Counted from the stretch's first letter, positions 43,769-53,968 are shown. The stretch is DNA of 64,000 bases from Bacteroidales bacterium (GCA_016936505.1 JAFGXS010000005.1:1-64000); one strand, 5' to 3'. Numbers and translations: made by a program. The notes: a model not told the origin generated them from the letters alone.

Positions 43769-45016
43769 ATGAACCGGAAAACACTTACTCTATTATTTTT
43801 CACCGTTCTGATCAACATGGTCGGACTGGGTATTATCATTCCTTTTGTTCCCATTATCTTTAAATTAAAACATTTTTTTTCCACAGGTTATTCAGCACAA
43901 AACATCAATATTATTTTGGGGTTTTTACTTGCAGCCTATCCGCTGGCACAGTTTTTCGGCGCTCCGCTTTTGGGAAGAATCTCTGATAATGTAGGCCGCA
44001 AAAAGATTCTCAGTCTGTCGCTTTTTGGCAGTATGCTGGGTTATCTGATTTTTGCCTGGGGAATTTACCAATCAAGTATAGTTTTACTATTTGTGAGCCG
44101 AATCATCGACGGGTTTACAGGAGGAAATATTTCGGTAGCTATGGCTTCCATTGCCGACATCAGTACCGATGAAAAATCGAAAGTAAGGAATTTCGGAATG
44201 ATTGGAGCCGCTTTCGGATTAGGCTTTATTATTGGCCCGGCTATTGGCGGTATTTTAAGTGATAGTAGCATATCGCCTTACTTTACCACCGTAACTCCAT
44301 TTGTTGCTGCAGCTGTGGTTTCACTTATTAACCTGCTCATGGTAAGTTTTACCCTGCCCGAAACACATACCAACAGGGTTAAAAGAAAGGTTTCTATCAA
44401 ATATACTTTTGTCAACATCAAAACAGCCTTCATCTTTCAACAGTTAAGAACTGTTTTTATAGCATTATTTCTGGTCAATCTGGGTTGGGTATTATTTGAA
44501 TATTTCTTTCAGGTTTTCCTTTACGGGAAATTCCACCTGCTTTCATCACACATTGCTTACCTGTTTGTTTACCTTGGCTTTTGGATTGTACTTTCGCAGG
44601 GTTATATCGTGCGCAAGGTTTCAAACAAAATCCCTCCTACCCGGATTTTGAAATGGACATTGTTGCCTGTTTCCATCATGCTGATGTTTGTAATTTTTGC
44701 CGATAAAACCGTAATGTATTTTGTTTTGCCTGTACTGGCTATTTTCACCGGGTTCACACAACCCAATTTTTCAGCCATACTTTCCGACAGCACCGAGAAA
44801 CATTCGCAAGGCGAAATCCTGGGAATCAGGCAGTCGGTGGTATCATCGGCACAGGCCATTGCTCCATTGGCCGGGGGATTTTTAATGAACATCGGAAATG
44901 TTGCAGTCGGTTATCAGAACCCGCTGATTACAGGCAGCATTCTTGCTTTTGCAGGATGGATATTTATTTTGTTTGTGAAAATTCCTAAACAGAAAATTTC
45001 CTTTATTGAGAAGTAG
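43769..45016 (+). CDS. MFS transporter, TetA/multidrug exporter-like
   Basis: A 415-residue, 12-helix major facilitator protein. The N-terminus NMVGLGIIIPFVPII resembles the drug:H+ antiporter-1 branch. The loop after helix 2 has GRISDNVGRKK, and helix 5 has GAAFGLGFIIGPAIGG, the antiporter motif C signature. It is therefore more likely an exporter than an uptake system. The substrate is unknown. I start at MNRKTLT (43769), because the longer reading includes the promoter element. The 3' end is three bases from the convergent serine hydrolase gene. Confidence 0.87.
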   Translation: MNRKTLTLLFFTVLINMVGLGIIIPFVPIIFKLKHFFSTGYSAQNINIILGFLLAAYPLAQFFGAPLLGRISDNVGRKKILSLSLFGSMLGYLIFAWGIYQSSIVLLFVSRIIDGFTGGNISVAMASIADISTDEKSKVRNFGMIGAAFGLGFIIGPAIGGILSDSSISPYFTTVTPFVAAAVVSLINLLMVSFTLPETHTNRVKRKVSIKYTFVNIKTAFIFQQLRTVFIALFLVNLGWVLFEYFFQVFLYGKFHLLSSHIAYLFVYLGFWIVLSQGYIVRKVSNKIPPTRILKWTLLPVSIMLMFVIFADKTVMYFVLPVLAIFTGFTQPNFSAILSDSTEKHSQGEILGIRQSVVSSAQAIAPLAGGFLMNIGNVAVGYQNPLITGSILAFAGWIFILFVKIPKQKISFIEK

Positions 45017-45019
45017 CTG

Positions 45020-46255
45020 CTATTTTCTTGTTTTAAGAGGACGGTTGGGGTTTATGGGCTGGGCATTACCCAAAGGCAAAGTGTCTGATTGAATAATATG
45101 CCAAAAAGAAGCAGACCCAGGACCGCGATCGGTATTGGTTAAAACAATTAATGTTTTATGATGTTTCATATCGCGGATATTGAAACTTCTGAAGCCTTTC
45201 CACCAGCCAAAATGATAAACAGTACTGTCCATATCGCCACGAATGCGCCAGCCAAAGCCGTAATTATCATTCCTGCGCCAGTAGTGCGGACTTCCCGGCA
45301 CAAAAGCTTCACGCAAAACTGAATCGGGCAACAGAGTAAATTCATCCCACGACCTGTCGAAGCGGTATAAATCGCGGACAGAAGCATAAATATTTTTATC
45401 ACCGAGCACACCATTCAGGTAATCGTTGGTCATTTCGCGCCAGCGCCAGCCTCTGCGATAATATCCGGGCACTCCTTTATCGACGTAAAGTGGCACTTCT
45501 TTGTGGTTTCGCATGGTATAAACAAAGGAAGAATCCATTCGCAGCGGTTCAAAAATTTCCTGCTTAATAAAGTCTTCAAAATGCTCTCCTGTTACAACCT
45601 CTACCACGTTGGCCAGTAAAGCATAATTTGAATTGCAATAATCAAAACCCTGATCGGGTTTAAAATACGGGTGAGGCTTATACTTTTCAAAGAGCTCCAG
45701 CATATCATTATTCGTGAGAGGAACTTTTTTATCCTTCCAATATTTCTGAGCCAGGCTCATATAACGGGGAATTCCAGAGCGGTGATGCATTAGCATGCGA
45801 AGTGTTATTCCTTCATAAGGAAAACCGGGTAAATATTTACGGATATCGACATCATAACTTACTTTGCCCTGATGTTTCAAAATCATAATAGCCAGAGCCG
45901 AAAACATTTTGGAACCGGAAGCCAGTTGAAAATCGTCATTCAGTTTTAACGGATGACGACGCCGTCTCACATTCTCATACCCATATGCTTTTTCAAAAAC
46001 CACTCTCCCTTTTTCTGCGTACAGCACTACCCCGTTGAAGCCTGTTAGTCGTTGCAAATGATCAAAGGTTTTTTCCAGTTGTTTTCTTCTCGGGGCAATA
46101 ATGGCGCTATCCATCGAAGTATATGGAATAATAAACTTTTCAACATTTAACGGCTTTTCTTTTTTCACTTTTTTGGGGGTCGGATGCCCACAGGAAAAAA
46201 GGAATAACATCAGGAAGATACTAAAGAAAAATGGTATGAATAAGCGTTTTGCCAT
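45020..46255 (-). CDS. Serine hydrolase lipoprotein, class C beta-lactamase-like family
   Basis: A 411-residue exported lipoprotein: the signal ends FLFSCGH, giving lipid attachment at the Cys. The penicillin-binding-type fold has the nucleophile motif SGSK (ASGSKMFSA, near residue 116), a YCNSNY segment as the Tyr-x-Asn motif, and YHFGWWKG in place of the KTG box. Members of this family are esterases, D-aminopeptidases or cell-wall hydrolases more often than true beta-lactamases. The gene is on its own, divergent from an alpha/beta hydrolase lipoprotein. Confidence 0.85.
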   Translation of the reverse strand: MAKRLFIPFFFSIFLMLFLFSCGHPTPKKVKKEKPLNVEKFIIPYTSMDSAIIAPRRKQLEKTFDHLQRLTGFNGVVLYAEKGRVVFEKAYGYENVRRRRHPLKLNDDFQLASGSKMFSALAIMILKHQGKVSYDVDIRKYLPGFPYEGITLRMLMHHRSGIPRYMSLAQKYWKDKKVPLTNNDMLELFEKYKPHPYFKPDQGFDYCNSNYALLANVVEVVTGEHFEDFIKQEIFEPLRMDSSFVYTMRNHKEVPLYVDKGVPGYYRRGWRWREMTNDYLNGVLGDKNIYASVRDLYRFDRSWDEFTLLPDSVLREAFVPGSPHYWRRNDNYGFGWRIRGDMDSTVYHFGWWKGFRSFNIRDMKHHKTLIVLTNTDRGPGSASFWHIIQSDTLPLGNAQPINPNRPLKTRK

Positions 46256-46361
46256 AGAGGATGCAAAAGTATAAAAATCCGTAAAGTATCCGCCAAAGGA
46301 ATATTATTCTTAAAGTACATCTTCAGCACTTTTGCTATCTTCGCCAAAAGAAACCATTATT

Positions 46362-47387
46362 ATGACCATTAAAAAAAACTTAATTTTTTCTTTTCTGCTT
46401 TTTCTGAATCTGGTTTTTTCAGGCTGTTCAAAAAAAGAAACAACCGACAATCAACTTAATTTAACTTCCTCTAACCCGCCATTTACTTTAACAACAAAAG
46501 CAACCTTTTATAAAGACGTTTCCTACGGATCTTATGATAAAAATATATTGGACTTGTTTCTGCCTTTGTCGGATCACCCGACTCCATTGGTAATTTTTAT
46601 TCATGGCGGAGGATTCAAAGGAGGTGACAAAGACGATTTTTATTTTGAACCGGGAAATATTCAGTTAATCAATTACCTTTTAGAAAACAAAATTGCTTTT
46701 TCCAATTTAGACTATCGATTTTTGGAAGAAGATGATACAGTTGGAGCCCTAAGATCGATGAGAGATTGCAAAATAGCTTTGCAGTTTTTACGATACTATG
46801 CTCCCACACTAAATATTGAAAAATCAGATGTGGTTTTACTGGGAAGTTCGGCCGGTGCCGGAACAAGCCTGTGGATCGCTTTTCATGATGATATGGCAAT
46901 TCCCGATTCACCAGATAAAATTTTACAGGAATCTACACGTGTGAAAGGAGCTGTTTGTGCTGATGTTCAGGCTACGTATGATGTGTTACAATGGCCCGAT
47001 ACGGTTTTTGCCCAATACAAATCCCAAGGGATGAGCTTGAGTTACATGGAAAACCTGGAAGGCGACAGTACCATCACGAAATTTTATGGGGTAAAAAGTA
47101 TTAGCGAATTATACACCGATGCTTTAAAAAAAAGAAGAAAAGAAATGGATTTTCTTCATATGCTTACCGGAGACGATCCGGAATTTTACCTTTTAAATAC
47201 CGATGTTGAAGATGTATTTCCTTCAACATCACCTGTACTACTTCACCATCCGCTACATTCAAAAACATTACTTGACAGAGCCTACCTGGTTCATGTTTCA
47301 ACCCGCGCCTACATTTCATCTATGAACATCGATACAAGAAACGGCGAAAGTATTACAGATTTTATCCTTCGAAAAACAAAAGAATAA
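46362..47387 (+). CDS. Alpha/beta hydrolase lipoprotein (carboxylesterase-like)
   Basis: A 341-residue protein with a lipoprotein signal (FLNLVFSGCSKK). The oxyanion motif HGGGFKGGD lies near residue 82, and the nucleophile elbow GSSAGAG is near residue 165, as in BD-FAE/esterase-lipase proteins. Candidate acid and His are in DTRNGES and the HHPLHSK region, but the triad is not certain. I start at MTIKKNLIF (46362), which gives a proper signal peptide. It is likely anchored on the periplasmic or outer face and removes ester groups, perhaps from polysaccharide. The neighbours give no specific substrate. Confidence 0.8.
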   Translation: MTIKKNLIFSFLLFLNLVFSGCSKKETTDNQLNLTSSNPPFTLTTKATFYKDVSYGSYDKNILDLFLPLSDHPTPLVIFIHGGGFKGGDKDDFYFEPGNIQLINYLLENKIAFSNLDYRFLEEDDTVGALRSMRDCKIALQFLRYYAPTLNIEKSDVVLLGSSAGAGTSLWIAFHDDMAIPDSPDKILQESTRVKGAVCADVQATYDVLQWPDTVFAQYKSQGMSLSYMENLEGDSTITKFYGVKSISELYTDALKKRRKEMDFLHMLTGDDPEFYLLNTDVEDVFPSTSPVLLHHPLHSKTLLDRAYLVHVSTRAYISSMNIDTRNGESITDFILRKTKE

Positions 47388-47434
47388 TTCAAATGCCTTA
47401 TTTTTTCATTCTTTAAGAAAATCACATCCTTTTC

Positions 47435-47467
47435 TTTGACTGTCGTTTGCTGTGTTTATTAACTTTG
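47435..47467 (+). promoter_or_regulatory. Promoter of fbp
   Basis: TTTG (47435-47438), 21 bases, then TAACTTTG (47460-47467), a full match to the Bacteroidota promoter format, 18 bases before the fbp ATG. Confidence 0.7.
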
Positions 47468-47485
47468 CATGCAAACAGCACAACA

Positions 47486-49465
47486 ATGGACAATTACAAT
47501 CATCAGAATTACAGCAAAGATGAACTGGAACAGGAGATTAAATACCTCTCTCTTTTATCTGACAAGTTTCAAACCATACAGGCTGCAAGCACAGAAGTCA
47601 TCAACCTGGAGGCTATACTAAATCTGCCAAAAGGAACAGAACATTTCTTAAGTGATATCCACGGTGAGTATGAAACATTCAGTCATGTGCTAGCTAATGC
47701 TTCGGGAGTGGTTCGTAAAAAAATCGAAGACGTATTCGGGAAAAATCTGAGACAAAAAGATAAAAGATCACTGGCTACACTTATCTATTATCCTGAAGAA
47801 AAAATGGACCGTGTTCTGAAAGAAGAAGACGAACCGGAAGAATGGTTTGCTATTACTTTACAGCGCCTGGTTGTTGTAGCTCGTGTAGCAGCTTCAAAGT
47901 ACACCCGGTCGAAAGTGCGAAAAGCCATGCCCCTCGATTTCGGCTACATCATAGACGAGTTGTTGAACGAGAGTGGTGAAGCCAAAGAAGTTTATGTAAA
48001 CAGCATCATCAACACCATTATCCGCATTGACCGGGCTCAGGTTTTTATCATTGCTATTTCAAAATTTATACAAAGATTGCTGATCGACCAGCTGCACATT
48101 ATCGGAGATATTTACGATCGCGGGCCAAATGCTGAGAAAGTAATGGATCGGTTGGTACATTATCATTCTGTTGATATTCAATGGGGAAACCACGATATTT
48201 TATGGATGGGAGCCGCTTCAGGAAACCCCGCTTTAATCGCAAATATGCTGCGCATTTCTCTGCGTTACAATAATGTAGATACTCTGGAAGATGCTTACGG
48301 CATCAACCTTATGCCGCTGGCAACCCTGACTATGCACGAATATGAAAACGATCCGTGTAACGAGTTTGAAACTAAGACGCAAAGCAACGGGAAAGAAAAA
48401 GAACTCATCAAAAAAATGCACAAAGCCATTTCCATCATTCAATTTAAGCTGGAAGGTCAGATAGTGCAAAGAAATCCGAATTTCAATATGGAAGACCGTT
48501 TGTTGCTCGATAAAATTGATTACAAAAACGGAAAGATTACTATTAATGGAAAAACATACGATTTGCTTGACAGTCATTTTCCCACCATCGACCCAAAAAA
48601 ACCTTATCAATTATCGGATGAGGAAGAAACGGTGATGGAAAAATTATCGAACAGCATTAAAAACAGCGTCCGCTTGCAGCAACACATCGGATTTCTTTTC
48701 TCGCATGGAAGTATGTATTTAAAGTTTAATGAAAACCTGATGTATCATGGCTGTATTCCTATGAATGAAAAAGGAAAATTCACCAGTTTTGAAATTGAAG
48801 GATCAAAATATTCAGGAAAAAAACTTTGCGATCAATTCGATCGTGTTGCCAGAAAAGCTCACCAAAACCGTTTCCAAAAAAGCAACTTACCCACCACCGA
48901 TTATATGTGGTATTTATGGTGTGGTTCCTTGTCGCCCTTGTTCGGGAAAAGCAAAATGGCCACTTTCGAACGTTATTTTATTACTGACGCCGAAACCCAT
49001 GCCGAGGGCAAAAACCCCTACTATTCGCTTGTTTATGACAGTGAAGAACTCTGTAATTCTATTTTAGACGAATTTGGATTGGGTGGACCTAATTCTCACA
49101 TTGTCAATGGCCATGTTCCAGTAAGGGTGAAAAAAGGAGAAAGCCCTATAAAAGCCAATGGGAAATTATTTGTGATTGATGGCGGTATGTCCAAACCTTA
49201 TCAGTCGGTTACCGGAGTTTCTGGTTATACTTTAATTTATAATTCATATGGTTTGGTTTTAGTGGAACACGAATATTTTGATTCAAGACACACAGCCATT
49301 GTTGAAGAAAAAGATATAATTTCAAAACAAATTTATATCGAAAATAACGCCAAAAGAAAGCAGGTCAGGGAAACCGATATAGGGAAAACCATTAAAGCCC
49401 AGATTACTGATTTGAGTAAACTTCTGGCGGCTTATAAAAAAGGGTTAATTAAAGAACGTTTTTAA
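47486..49465 (+). CDS. fbp: Fructose-1,6-bisphosphatase class III
   Basis: A 659-residue gluconeogenic phosphatase of the calcineurin-like fold, found in Firmicutes and Bacteroidota. Metal-binding motifs are FLSDIHGEYE, IIGDIYDRGPN and QWGNHDILW. The later part has HGSMYLKFNENLMYHGC and the VNGHVPV histidine. I start at MDNYNHQN (47486), after the promoter. Aspartokinase follows three bases after the stop and PPi-PFK a little further, so a carbon-flow operon is plausible, although PPi-PFK has its own promoter. Confidence 0.95.
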   Translation: MDNYNHQNYSKDELEQEIKYLSLLSDKFQTIQAASTEVINLEAILNLPKGTEHFLSDIHGEYETFSHVLANASGVVRKKIEDVFGKNLRQKDKRSLATLIYYPEEKMDRVLKEEDEPEEWFAITLQRLVVVARVAASKYTRSKVRKAMPLDFGYIIDELLNESGEAKEVYVNSIINTIIRIDRAQVFIIAISKFIQRLLIDQLHIIGDIYDRGPNAEKVMDRLVHYHSVDIQWGNHDILWMGAASGNPALIANMLRISLRYNNVDTLEDAYGINLMPLATLTMHEYENDPCNEFETKTQSNGKEKELIKKMHKAISIIQFKLEGQIVQRNPNFNMEDRLLLDKIDYKNGKITINGKTYDLLDSHFPTIDPKKPYQLSDEEETVMEKLSNSIKNSVRLQQHIGFLFSHGSMYLKFNENLMYHGCIPMNEKGKFTSFEIEGSKYSGKKLCDQFDRVARKAHQNRFQKSNLPTTDYMWYLWCGSLSPLFGKSKMATFERYFITDAETHAEGKNPYYSLVYDSEELCNSILDEFGLGGPNSHIVNGHVPVRVKKGESPIKANGKLFVIDGGMSKPYQSVTGVSGYTLIYNSYGLVLVEHEYFDSRHTAIVEEKDIISKQIYIENNAKRKQVRETDIGKTIKAQITDLSKLLAAYKKGLIKERF

Positions 49466-49468
49466 AAT

Positions 49469-50740
49469 ATGCCAAGGATATTCAAGTTTGGAGGAGCATT
49501 ATTAAAAGATGCAGAGGGGCTGAAAAAGATGGCTTCTTTGGTAAATGAATTTCAATGTGAACCGTTAGTTGTTGTGGTCTCTGCCATTGGCAAAACCACC
49601 AACGCATTAGAAGAATTGCAGCGCATAGCCGCTACCAAAGATGAGAAATTGCTTCAGCAAAAATATTTTGAGTTGAAACATAAGCACATGGAGCTAATCC
49701 AGTCGCTGGAGCTCGAAAAAGAAGACGATCTATTATTAAAAATCGGCGAGGAATTCAGAAATCTATGGGATGATTTGAACCTTGAATATACAGATCGTTA
49801 CGAGGCATACGATCGGATTGTTTGTTTTGGTGAGAAGTTTTCTGCTCAAATTACTTATGCTGTTCTTTTAGAATCTTCTATTCCTATTAAATTTATTGAC
49901 GCAACAAAAATCATTGTTACCGATAACCGTCACACCCAGGCATCTGTTAACTGGCCTATGACAGAAAAAACTATTCAGGCTCGTGTCTCAGAAGCGTTAA
50001 ACAATCATCAGACTGTAATTACCCAGGGGTTTATAGGAGCTTGCGAAAATGGTAACACTACCACATTGGGGCGCGAAGGTTCTGACTTTACAGCAGCTAT
50101 TCTCGCTTACGTGCTTGAAGCGGAAGAAGTTTGTATTTGGAAAGATGTTCCGGGACTCATGAACTGCGATCCTCGTCAGTTTACTGATGCTGTGAAGTTA
50201 CCTCACGTTTCATATAACGAAGCCATTGAACTGGCTTTTTACGGGGCGTCGGTTATCCATCCCCGAACCATTCAACCATTAAAAAAGAAAGGAATCCTTT
50301 TAAAAGTATGTTCATTTTATGAACCCTCATCAGAACCAACATTCATCAACAGCGACGAATCTGACGACAGCAGTATTCCAAAAATTATTGTAAAGAAAGA
50401 ACAGACATTGCTGAGCATCAGTTCGCGGGATTTGTCCTTTATGGCAGAAGAAAAACTAACTAAAGTATTTGAAGTTCTGAGCCGAAACAGGATTCATATC
50501 AACCTGATGCAGAATTCAGCTGTTAGTTTCTCTGTAATTTTTGATGCCCAGGTACAAAAACGCAATCAGGTAATTGAGGAGCTGAAAGAACATTTTGTAC
50601 TGAAATATAATACCGGGCTCGAGTTGCTCACCATCCGTCATTATAATGATGAGGTAATTGAAAAGCTGAGTGAAGGAAAGCGAATCTTCCTCACACAAAA
50701 AACCCGGTCCACCATTCAATTGTTGATGGGTTCAGAATAA
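49469..50740 (+). CDS. lysC: Aspartate kinase
   Basis: A 423-residue amino-acid kinase producing aspartyl phosphate for the lysine, threonine and methionine families. The start KFGGALLKD replaces the usual KFGGTSV, and the catalytic LGREGSDFTAA is intact. Two ACT-like regions fill residues about 300-400 and could give feedback control. The start follows fbp by only three bases, so the two are translationally linked, an odd pairing of amino-acid and sugar metabolism. The assignment as a monofunctional aspartokinase is good. A specialised paralogue alongside a ThrA-type enzyme elsewhere is likely. Confidence 0.88.
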   Translation: MPRIFKFGGALLKDAEGLKKMASLVNEFQCEPLVVVVSAIGKTTNALEELQRIAATKDEKLLQQKYFELKHKHMELIQSLELEKEDDLLLKIGEEFRNLWDDLNLEYTDRYEAYDRIVCFGEKFSAQITYAVLLESSIPIKFIDATKIIVTDNRHTQASVNWPMTEKTIQARVSEALNNHQTVITQGFIGACENGNTTTLGREGSDFTAAILAYVLEAEEVCIWKDVPGLMNCDPRQFTDAVKLPHVSYNEAIELAFYGASVIHPRTIQPLKKKGILLKVCSFYEPSSEPTFINSDESDDSSIPKIIVKKEQTLLSISSRDLSFMAEEKLTKVFEVLSRNRIHINLMQNSAVSFSVIFDAQVQKRNQVIEELKEHFVLKYNTGLELLTIRHYNDEVIEKLSEGKRIFLTQKTRSTIQLLMGSE

Positions 50741-50751
50741 TTTCGCAAACG

Positions 50752-50782
50752 TTTGGTCTGCATGGGTCATTTTTTATATTTG
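50752..50782 (+). promoter_or_regulatory. Promoter of the PPi-PFK gene
   Basis: TTTG (50752-50755), a 19-base spacer and TATATTTG (50775-50782) match the Bacteroidota consensus fully, 38 bases before the ATG. Confidence 0.75.
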
Positions 50783-50819
50783 CATCTGAAATTTATTGAG
50801 CAAAAAATAATCTGTAAAA

Positions 50820-52040
50820 ATGAATAAATCTATTGCTATTCTATGTGGCGGTGGTCCTGCACCTGGAATTAACTCGGTGATCAGTTCCGTAGCCAAAGCT
50901 TTTTTACACGATGGATATCGTGTTTTAGGCATCCATGAAGGTTACAAAGGACTATTTTCCGAAAACGGGGAATTTGAGGAAATCGACTTCAAAATGGCTG
51001 ACGACATCCACAAACGTGGTGGTTCAGCACTTACCATGAGTCGTTTCAAACCTAAAAATGAAGATTTTAACACTCATTTTTTCATCAAACACAATGTTAA
51101 ACTGTTGGTGACTATTGGTGGTGATGACACAGCTTCTACGGCCAATCGTATTTCTAAATATTTGCAGGATAACAGTATTGAAATCCAGAATATCCACGTA
51201 CCAAAAACTATTGACAACGACTTGCCTTTACCCGGTGATACACCAACTTTCGGTTATCAGTCGGCAAAGCAGGAAGGCGTTCGTATAGCACAAACCATTT
51301 ATGAAGATGCCCGCACCAGTGGTAACTGGTTTGTGGTTTCGGCTATGGGTCGTGAAGCAGGCCACCTGGCTTTTGGAATTGGCGCATCAAGCCACTTACC
51401 CATGATCATTATCCCCGAAATGTTCAATAAAGTAACTGTTACTTTCGATCGCATCATCCGTATGATTATTTCTGCCATAGTAAAGAGAAAATTGCAAGGC
51501 ATTGGCTACGGATTAGCCATCGTAAGCGAAGGGGTTTTTCATTTCATGACAGACGAGGAAATTGAAAGATCGAACATCAACTTTACTTATGATGACCACG
51601 GGCATCCTGAATTAGGCAACGTAAGTAAGGCACATATCTTTAACGTACTATTACAACAGAAATTAAAAGATTTAGGGCTAAAAGTAAAAAGCCGTCCTGT
51701 TGAACTGGGTTATGAATTGCGTTGTGTACAACCAACAGCTTACGATTTGTTGTATTGTGCTTTGCTGGGCTTTGGTGTAAAACAACTTTACGATGAAGGC
51801 CGCACCGGTTGTATGGTAACCGCCAATTACACAACTGGAATCATTAAGCCATTGTACATGGAAGAAGTTTCAGATGAACATGGAAAAATTATTCCCCGAC
51901 TTGTGGATATTGAAGGCGACAAGCAAAAACTGATTATCGAACACGGCATGCAGTTCCTCGATCCAGGTGATTATGAAGCAGCCAAAGAATATTTACCCAA
52001 CCCTCAAGATTACGATCTGAAAGTAATTTTAGGTTGGTAA
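50820..52040 (+). CDS. pfp: 6-phosphofructokinase, probably pyrophosphate-dependent
   Basis: A 406-residue PFK. GGDDT (100-104) has the second Asp that excludes ATP in PPi-dependent enzymes, and PKTIDND (128-134) carries the Lys used by that class. A PPi-dependent enzyme works reversibly between fructose 6-phosphate and fructose 1,6-bisphosphate, so together with fbp upstream it sets glycolytic direction. It begins with CGGGPAPGIN as in the long PFP subfamily. It has its own promoter and terminator. ATP use by some members with these residues has been reported, so the donor should be considered probable rather than certain. Confidence 0.9.
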   Translation: MNKSIAILCGGGPAPGINSVISSVAKAFLHDGYRVLGIHEGYKGLFSENGEFEEIDFKMADDIHKRGGSALTMSRFKPKNEDFNTHFFIKHNVKLLVTIGGDDTASTANRISKYLQDNSIEIQNIHVPKTIDNDLPLPGDTPTFGYQSAKQEGVRIAQTIYEDARTSGNWFVVSAMGREAGHLAFGIGASSHLPMIIIPEMFNKVTVTFDRIIRMIISAIVKRKLQGIGYGLAIVSEGVFHFMTDEEIERSNINFTYDDHGHPELGNVSKAHIFNVLLQQKLKDLGLKVKSRPVELGYELRCVQPTAYDLLYCALLGFGVKQLYDEGRTGCMVTANYTTGIIKPLYMEEVSDEHGKIIPRLVDIEGDKQKLIIEHGMQFLDPGDYEAAKEYLPNPQDYDLKVILGW

Positions 52041-52060
52041 AAATCTATTATAAGTTATGA

Positions 52061-52089
52061 AAGCGCATTCTATTGGAATGCGCTTTTTT
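52061..52089 (+). terminator. Intrinsic terminator of the PPi-PFK gene
   Basis: AAGCGCATTC and GAATGCGCTT form a perfect 10-bp stem with loop TATTG, followed by a T run, about 20 bases after the stop codon. Confidence 0.9.
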
Positions 52090-52170
52090 GTTTGGCAATT
52101 CAAATCAATTCCAACTTATTAGAACAGGGTATAAATAACATTTTATAACATCAAAATTGACAGGATTCCT

Positions 52171-52178
52171 TAACTTTG
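52171..52178 (+). promoter_or_regulatory. -7 element TAACTTTG of the ArsC-like gene
   Basis: Matches TAnnTTTG and lies 23 bases before the ATG at 52202. No clear TTTG -33 is seen. Confidence 0.45.
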
Positions 52179-52201
52179 ATTGCGAAAAAATAACAGACGT
52201 T

Positions 52202-52543
52202 ATGTACACTATTTATCACAATCCCCGTTGCAAAAAATCCAGAGCCGGGTTACAATATTTACAAGATAAAACTAATGATTTTAAAGTAGTAGAGTATTTG
52301 AAAGATCTGCTGACATTTGATGAGCTGAAAGATCTTCTGGTGAGATTGAACAAAAAACCTCACGACATGATCAGAAGTCAGGAAAACATTTACAAACAAA
52401 AGTTTAAAGGAAAGAATTTTAACGACGACGAATGGATTCAAATTATGGTTGAGAATCCGAAATTGATTAAACGCCCGATTGTTTTAAAAGGCAGCAAAGC
52501 TGTTTGGGGCGATCCGGCTGAAGAAATTGGACAATTATTTTAA
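52202..52543 (+). CDS. ArsC/Spx-like thioredoxin-fold protein
   Basis: A 113-residue member of the ArsC glutaredoxin-type family. The active-site loop HNPRCKKSR carries the single reactive Cys, and LIKRPIV supplies the Arg typical of arsenate reductases. It lacks the CxxC of Spx. No arsenic resistance genes are nearby, so it may be a housekeeping YffB-type reductase instead of a true arsenate reductase. I start at MYTIYHNP (52202), which is the usual N-terminus. The gene stops 18 bases before fumC, so the two are likely co-transcribed. Confidence 0.85.
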   Translation: MYTIYHNPRCKKSRAGLQYLQDKTNDFKVVEYLKDLLTFDELKDLLVRLNKKPHDMIRSQENIYKQKFKGKNFNDDEWIQIMVENPKLIKRPIVLKGSKAVWGDPAEEIGQLF

Positions 52544-52561
52544 ACATAAACTAAAAATATC

Positions 52562-53947
52562 ATGGAATACAGAATAGAGCACGACACACTGGGTAACGTG
52601 GAAGTACCGGCTGATAAATATTGGGGTGCCCAAACCCAGCGGTCGAGAATGAATTTTAAGATTGGTCCTGAAGCTTCAATGCCAAGGGAAATTATTGATG
52701 CTTTTGCCTACCTGAAAAAAGCTGCTGCATTGACTAACGCTGACTTAGGTGTGTTGCCACAGGAAAAAGCTGATTTAATCGGCCAGGTAGCAGATGAAAT
52801 CCTTGCCGGAAAATTATACGACAATTTCCCGTTGGTAATCTGGCAAACCGGTTCCGGAACCCAGTCAAATATGAATGTTAATGAAGTGGTTGCAAACCGT
52901 GCCCACGTTATCAAAGGCGGAAAATTAACTGACGACAAAAAATTCCTGCACCCCAACGATGACGTAAACAAATCGCAATCGTCGAATGACACCTTCCCCA
53001 CTGCTATGCATATTGCTGCCTATAAAATGGTGATGGAAACCACCCTCCCGGGCGTACAGCATCTGCGTAATGAATTGGCTAAAAAAGCAGAAGAATTCAA
53101 AAACTTCGTAAAAACTGGTCGTACCCACTTGATGGATGCCACTCCGTTGACTCTTGGACAGGAATTTTCAGGTTACGTATCACAGTTGGATCATGGTTTG
53201 AAAGCTTTGAAAGCCACTTTAATTCATATGGAAGAACTGGCATTGGGTGGTACTGCCGTTGGAACAGGGCTGAATACGCCTAAAGGTTACGATGTGAAAG
53301 TAGCAGCTAAAATTGCCGAACTCACCGGTTTACCTTTCCGCACTGCAGAAAACAAATTCGAAGCGCTTTCAGCCCATGATGCTATTGTTGAAACTTCGGG
53401 CGCTTTGAAACAACTTGCTGTCAGCTTAATGCACATTGGAAACAACGTACGCATGCTGGCTTCCGGTCCACGATGCAGCATTGGCGAAGTAAACTTACCA
53501 GCCAATGAACCGGGTTCATCTATTATGCCGGGTAAGGTAAATCCCACCCAAAACGAGGCCCTGACTATGGTTTGTGCCCAGGTGATCGGTAACGATGCCG
53601 CTATTACTGCCGGTGGGATGCAGGGACACTTCCAGTTGAATGTATTTAAACCTGTGATGATTGCCAACCTGCTGCAGGCTGCCCGACTGCTGGGTGATGC
53701 CTGTGTTTCGTTTGCCGACAACGCCATTGCCGGTGCCGAAGCCAATGAAAAGAACATCAAGAACAATCTGGAAAATTCACTGATGCTGGTAACCGCTCTG
53801 AATACACACATCGGTTATGAAAAAGCCGCCAAGATCGCCAAAAAGGCCCACGCTGAAGGAACCACATTGCGAGCTGCTGCTTTGGAACTTGGTTTCCTTA
53901 CCGAAGCTGAATTTGATGAGTGGGTTAATCCTGCCAAGATGATTTAA
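52562..53947 (+). CDS. fumC: Fumarate hydratase class II
   Basis: A 461-residue oxygen-stable fumarase that interconverts fumarate and malate in the TCA cycle or in its reductive branch. It shows the superfamily signature [16 protein letters not shown], the [18 protein letters not shown] segment and [13 protein letters not shown], all intact. Length is standard. The gene follows the ArsC-like gene and ends at a hairpin terminator. It has no iron-sulfur cluster, unlike class I fumarases that many strict anaerobes use. Confidence 0.97.
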   Translation: MEYRIEHDTLGNVEVPADKYWGAQTQRSRMNFKIGPEASMPREIIDAFAYLKKAAALTNADLGVLPQEKADLIGQVADEILAGKLYDNFPLVIWQTGSGTQSNMNVNEVVANRAHVIKGGKLTDDKKFLHPNDDVNKSQSSNDTFPTAMHIAAYKMVMETTLPGVQHLRNELAKKAEEFKNFVKTGRTHLMDATPLTLGQEFSGYVSQLDHGLKALKATLIHMEELALGGTAVGTGLNTPKGYDVKVAAKIAELTGLPFRTAENKFEALSAHDAIVETSGALKQLAVSLMHIGNNVRMLASGPRCSIGEVNLPANEPGSSIMPGKVNPTQNEALTMVCAQVIGNDAAITAGGMQGHFQLNVFKPVMIANLLQAARLLGDACVSFADNAIAGAEANEKNIKNNLENSLMLVTALNTHIGYEKAAKIAKKAHAEGTTLRAAALELGFLTEAEFDEWVNPAKMI

Positions 53948-53968
53948 CCTAAAAATTCTTCTTTATAT

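Noticed and set aside
43769-45016. Tetracycline resistance gene
   Set aside because: The match is only to the general DHA1 family pattern; nothing specific to tetracycline determinants or to mobile DNA is seen nearby.
45020-46255. True beta-lactamase (antibiotic resistance)
   Set aside because: The class C-like fold is present, but the KTG box is replaced by HFG and the protein is a lipoprotein of the broad serine hydrolase group.
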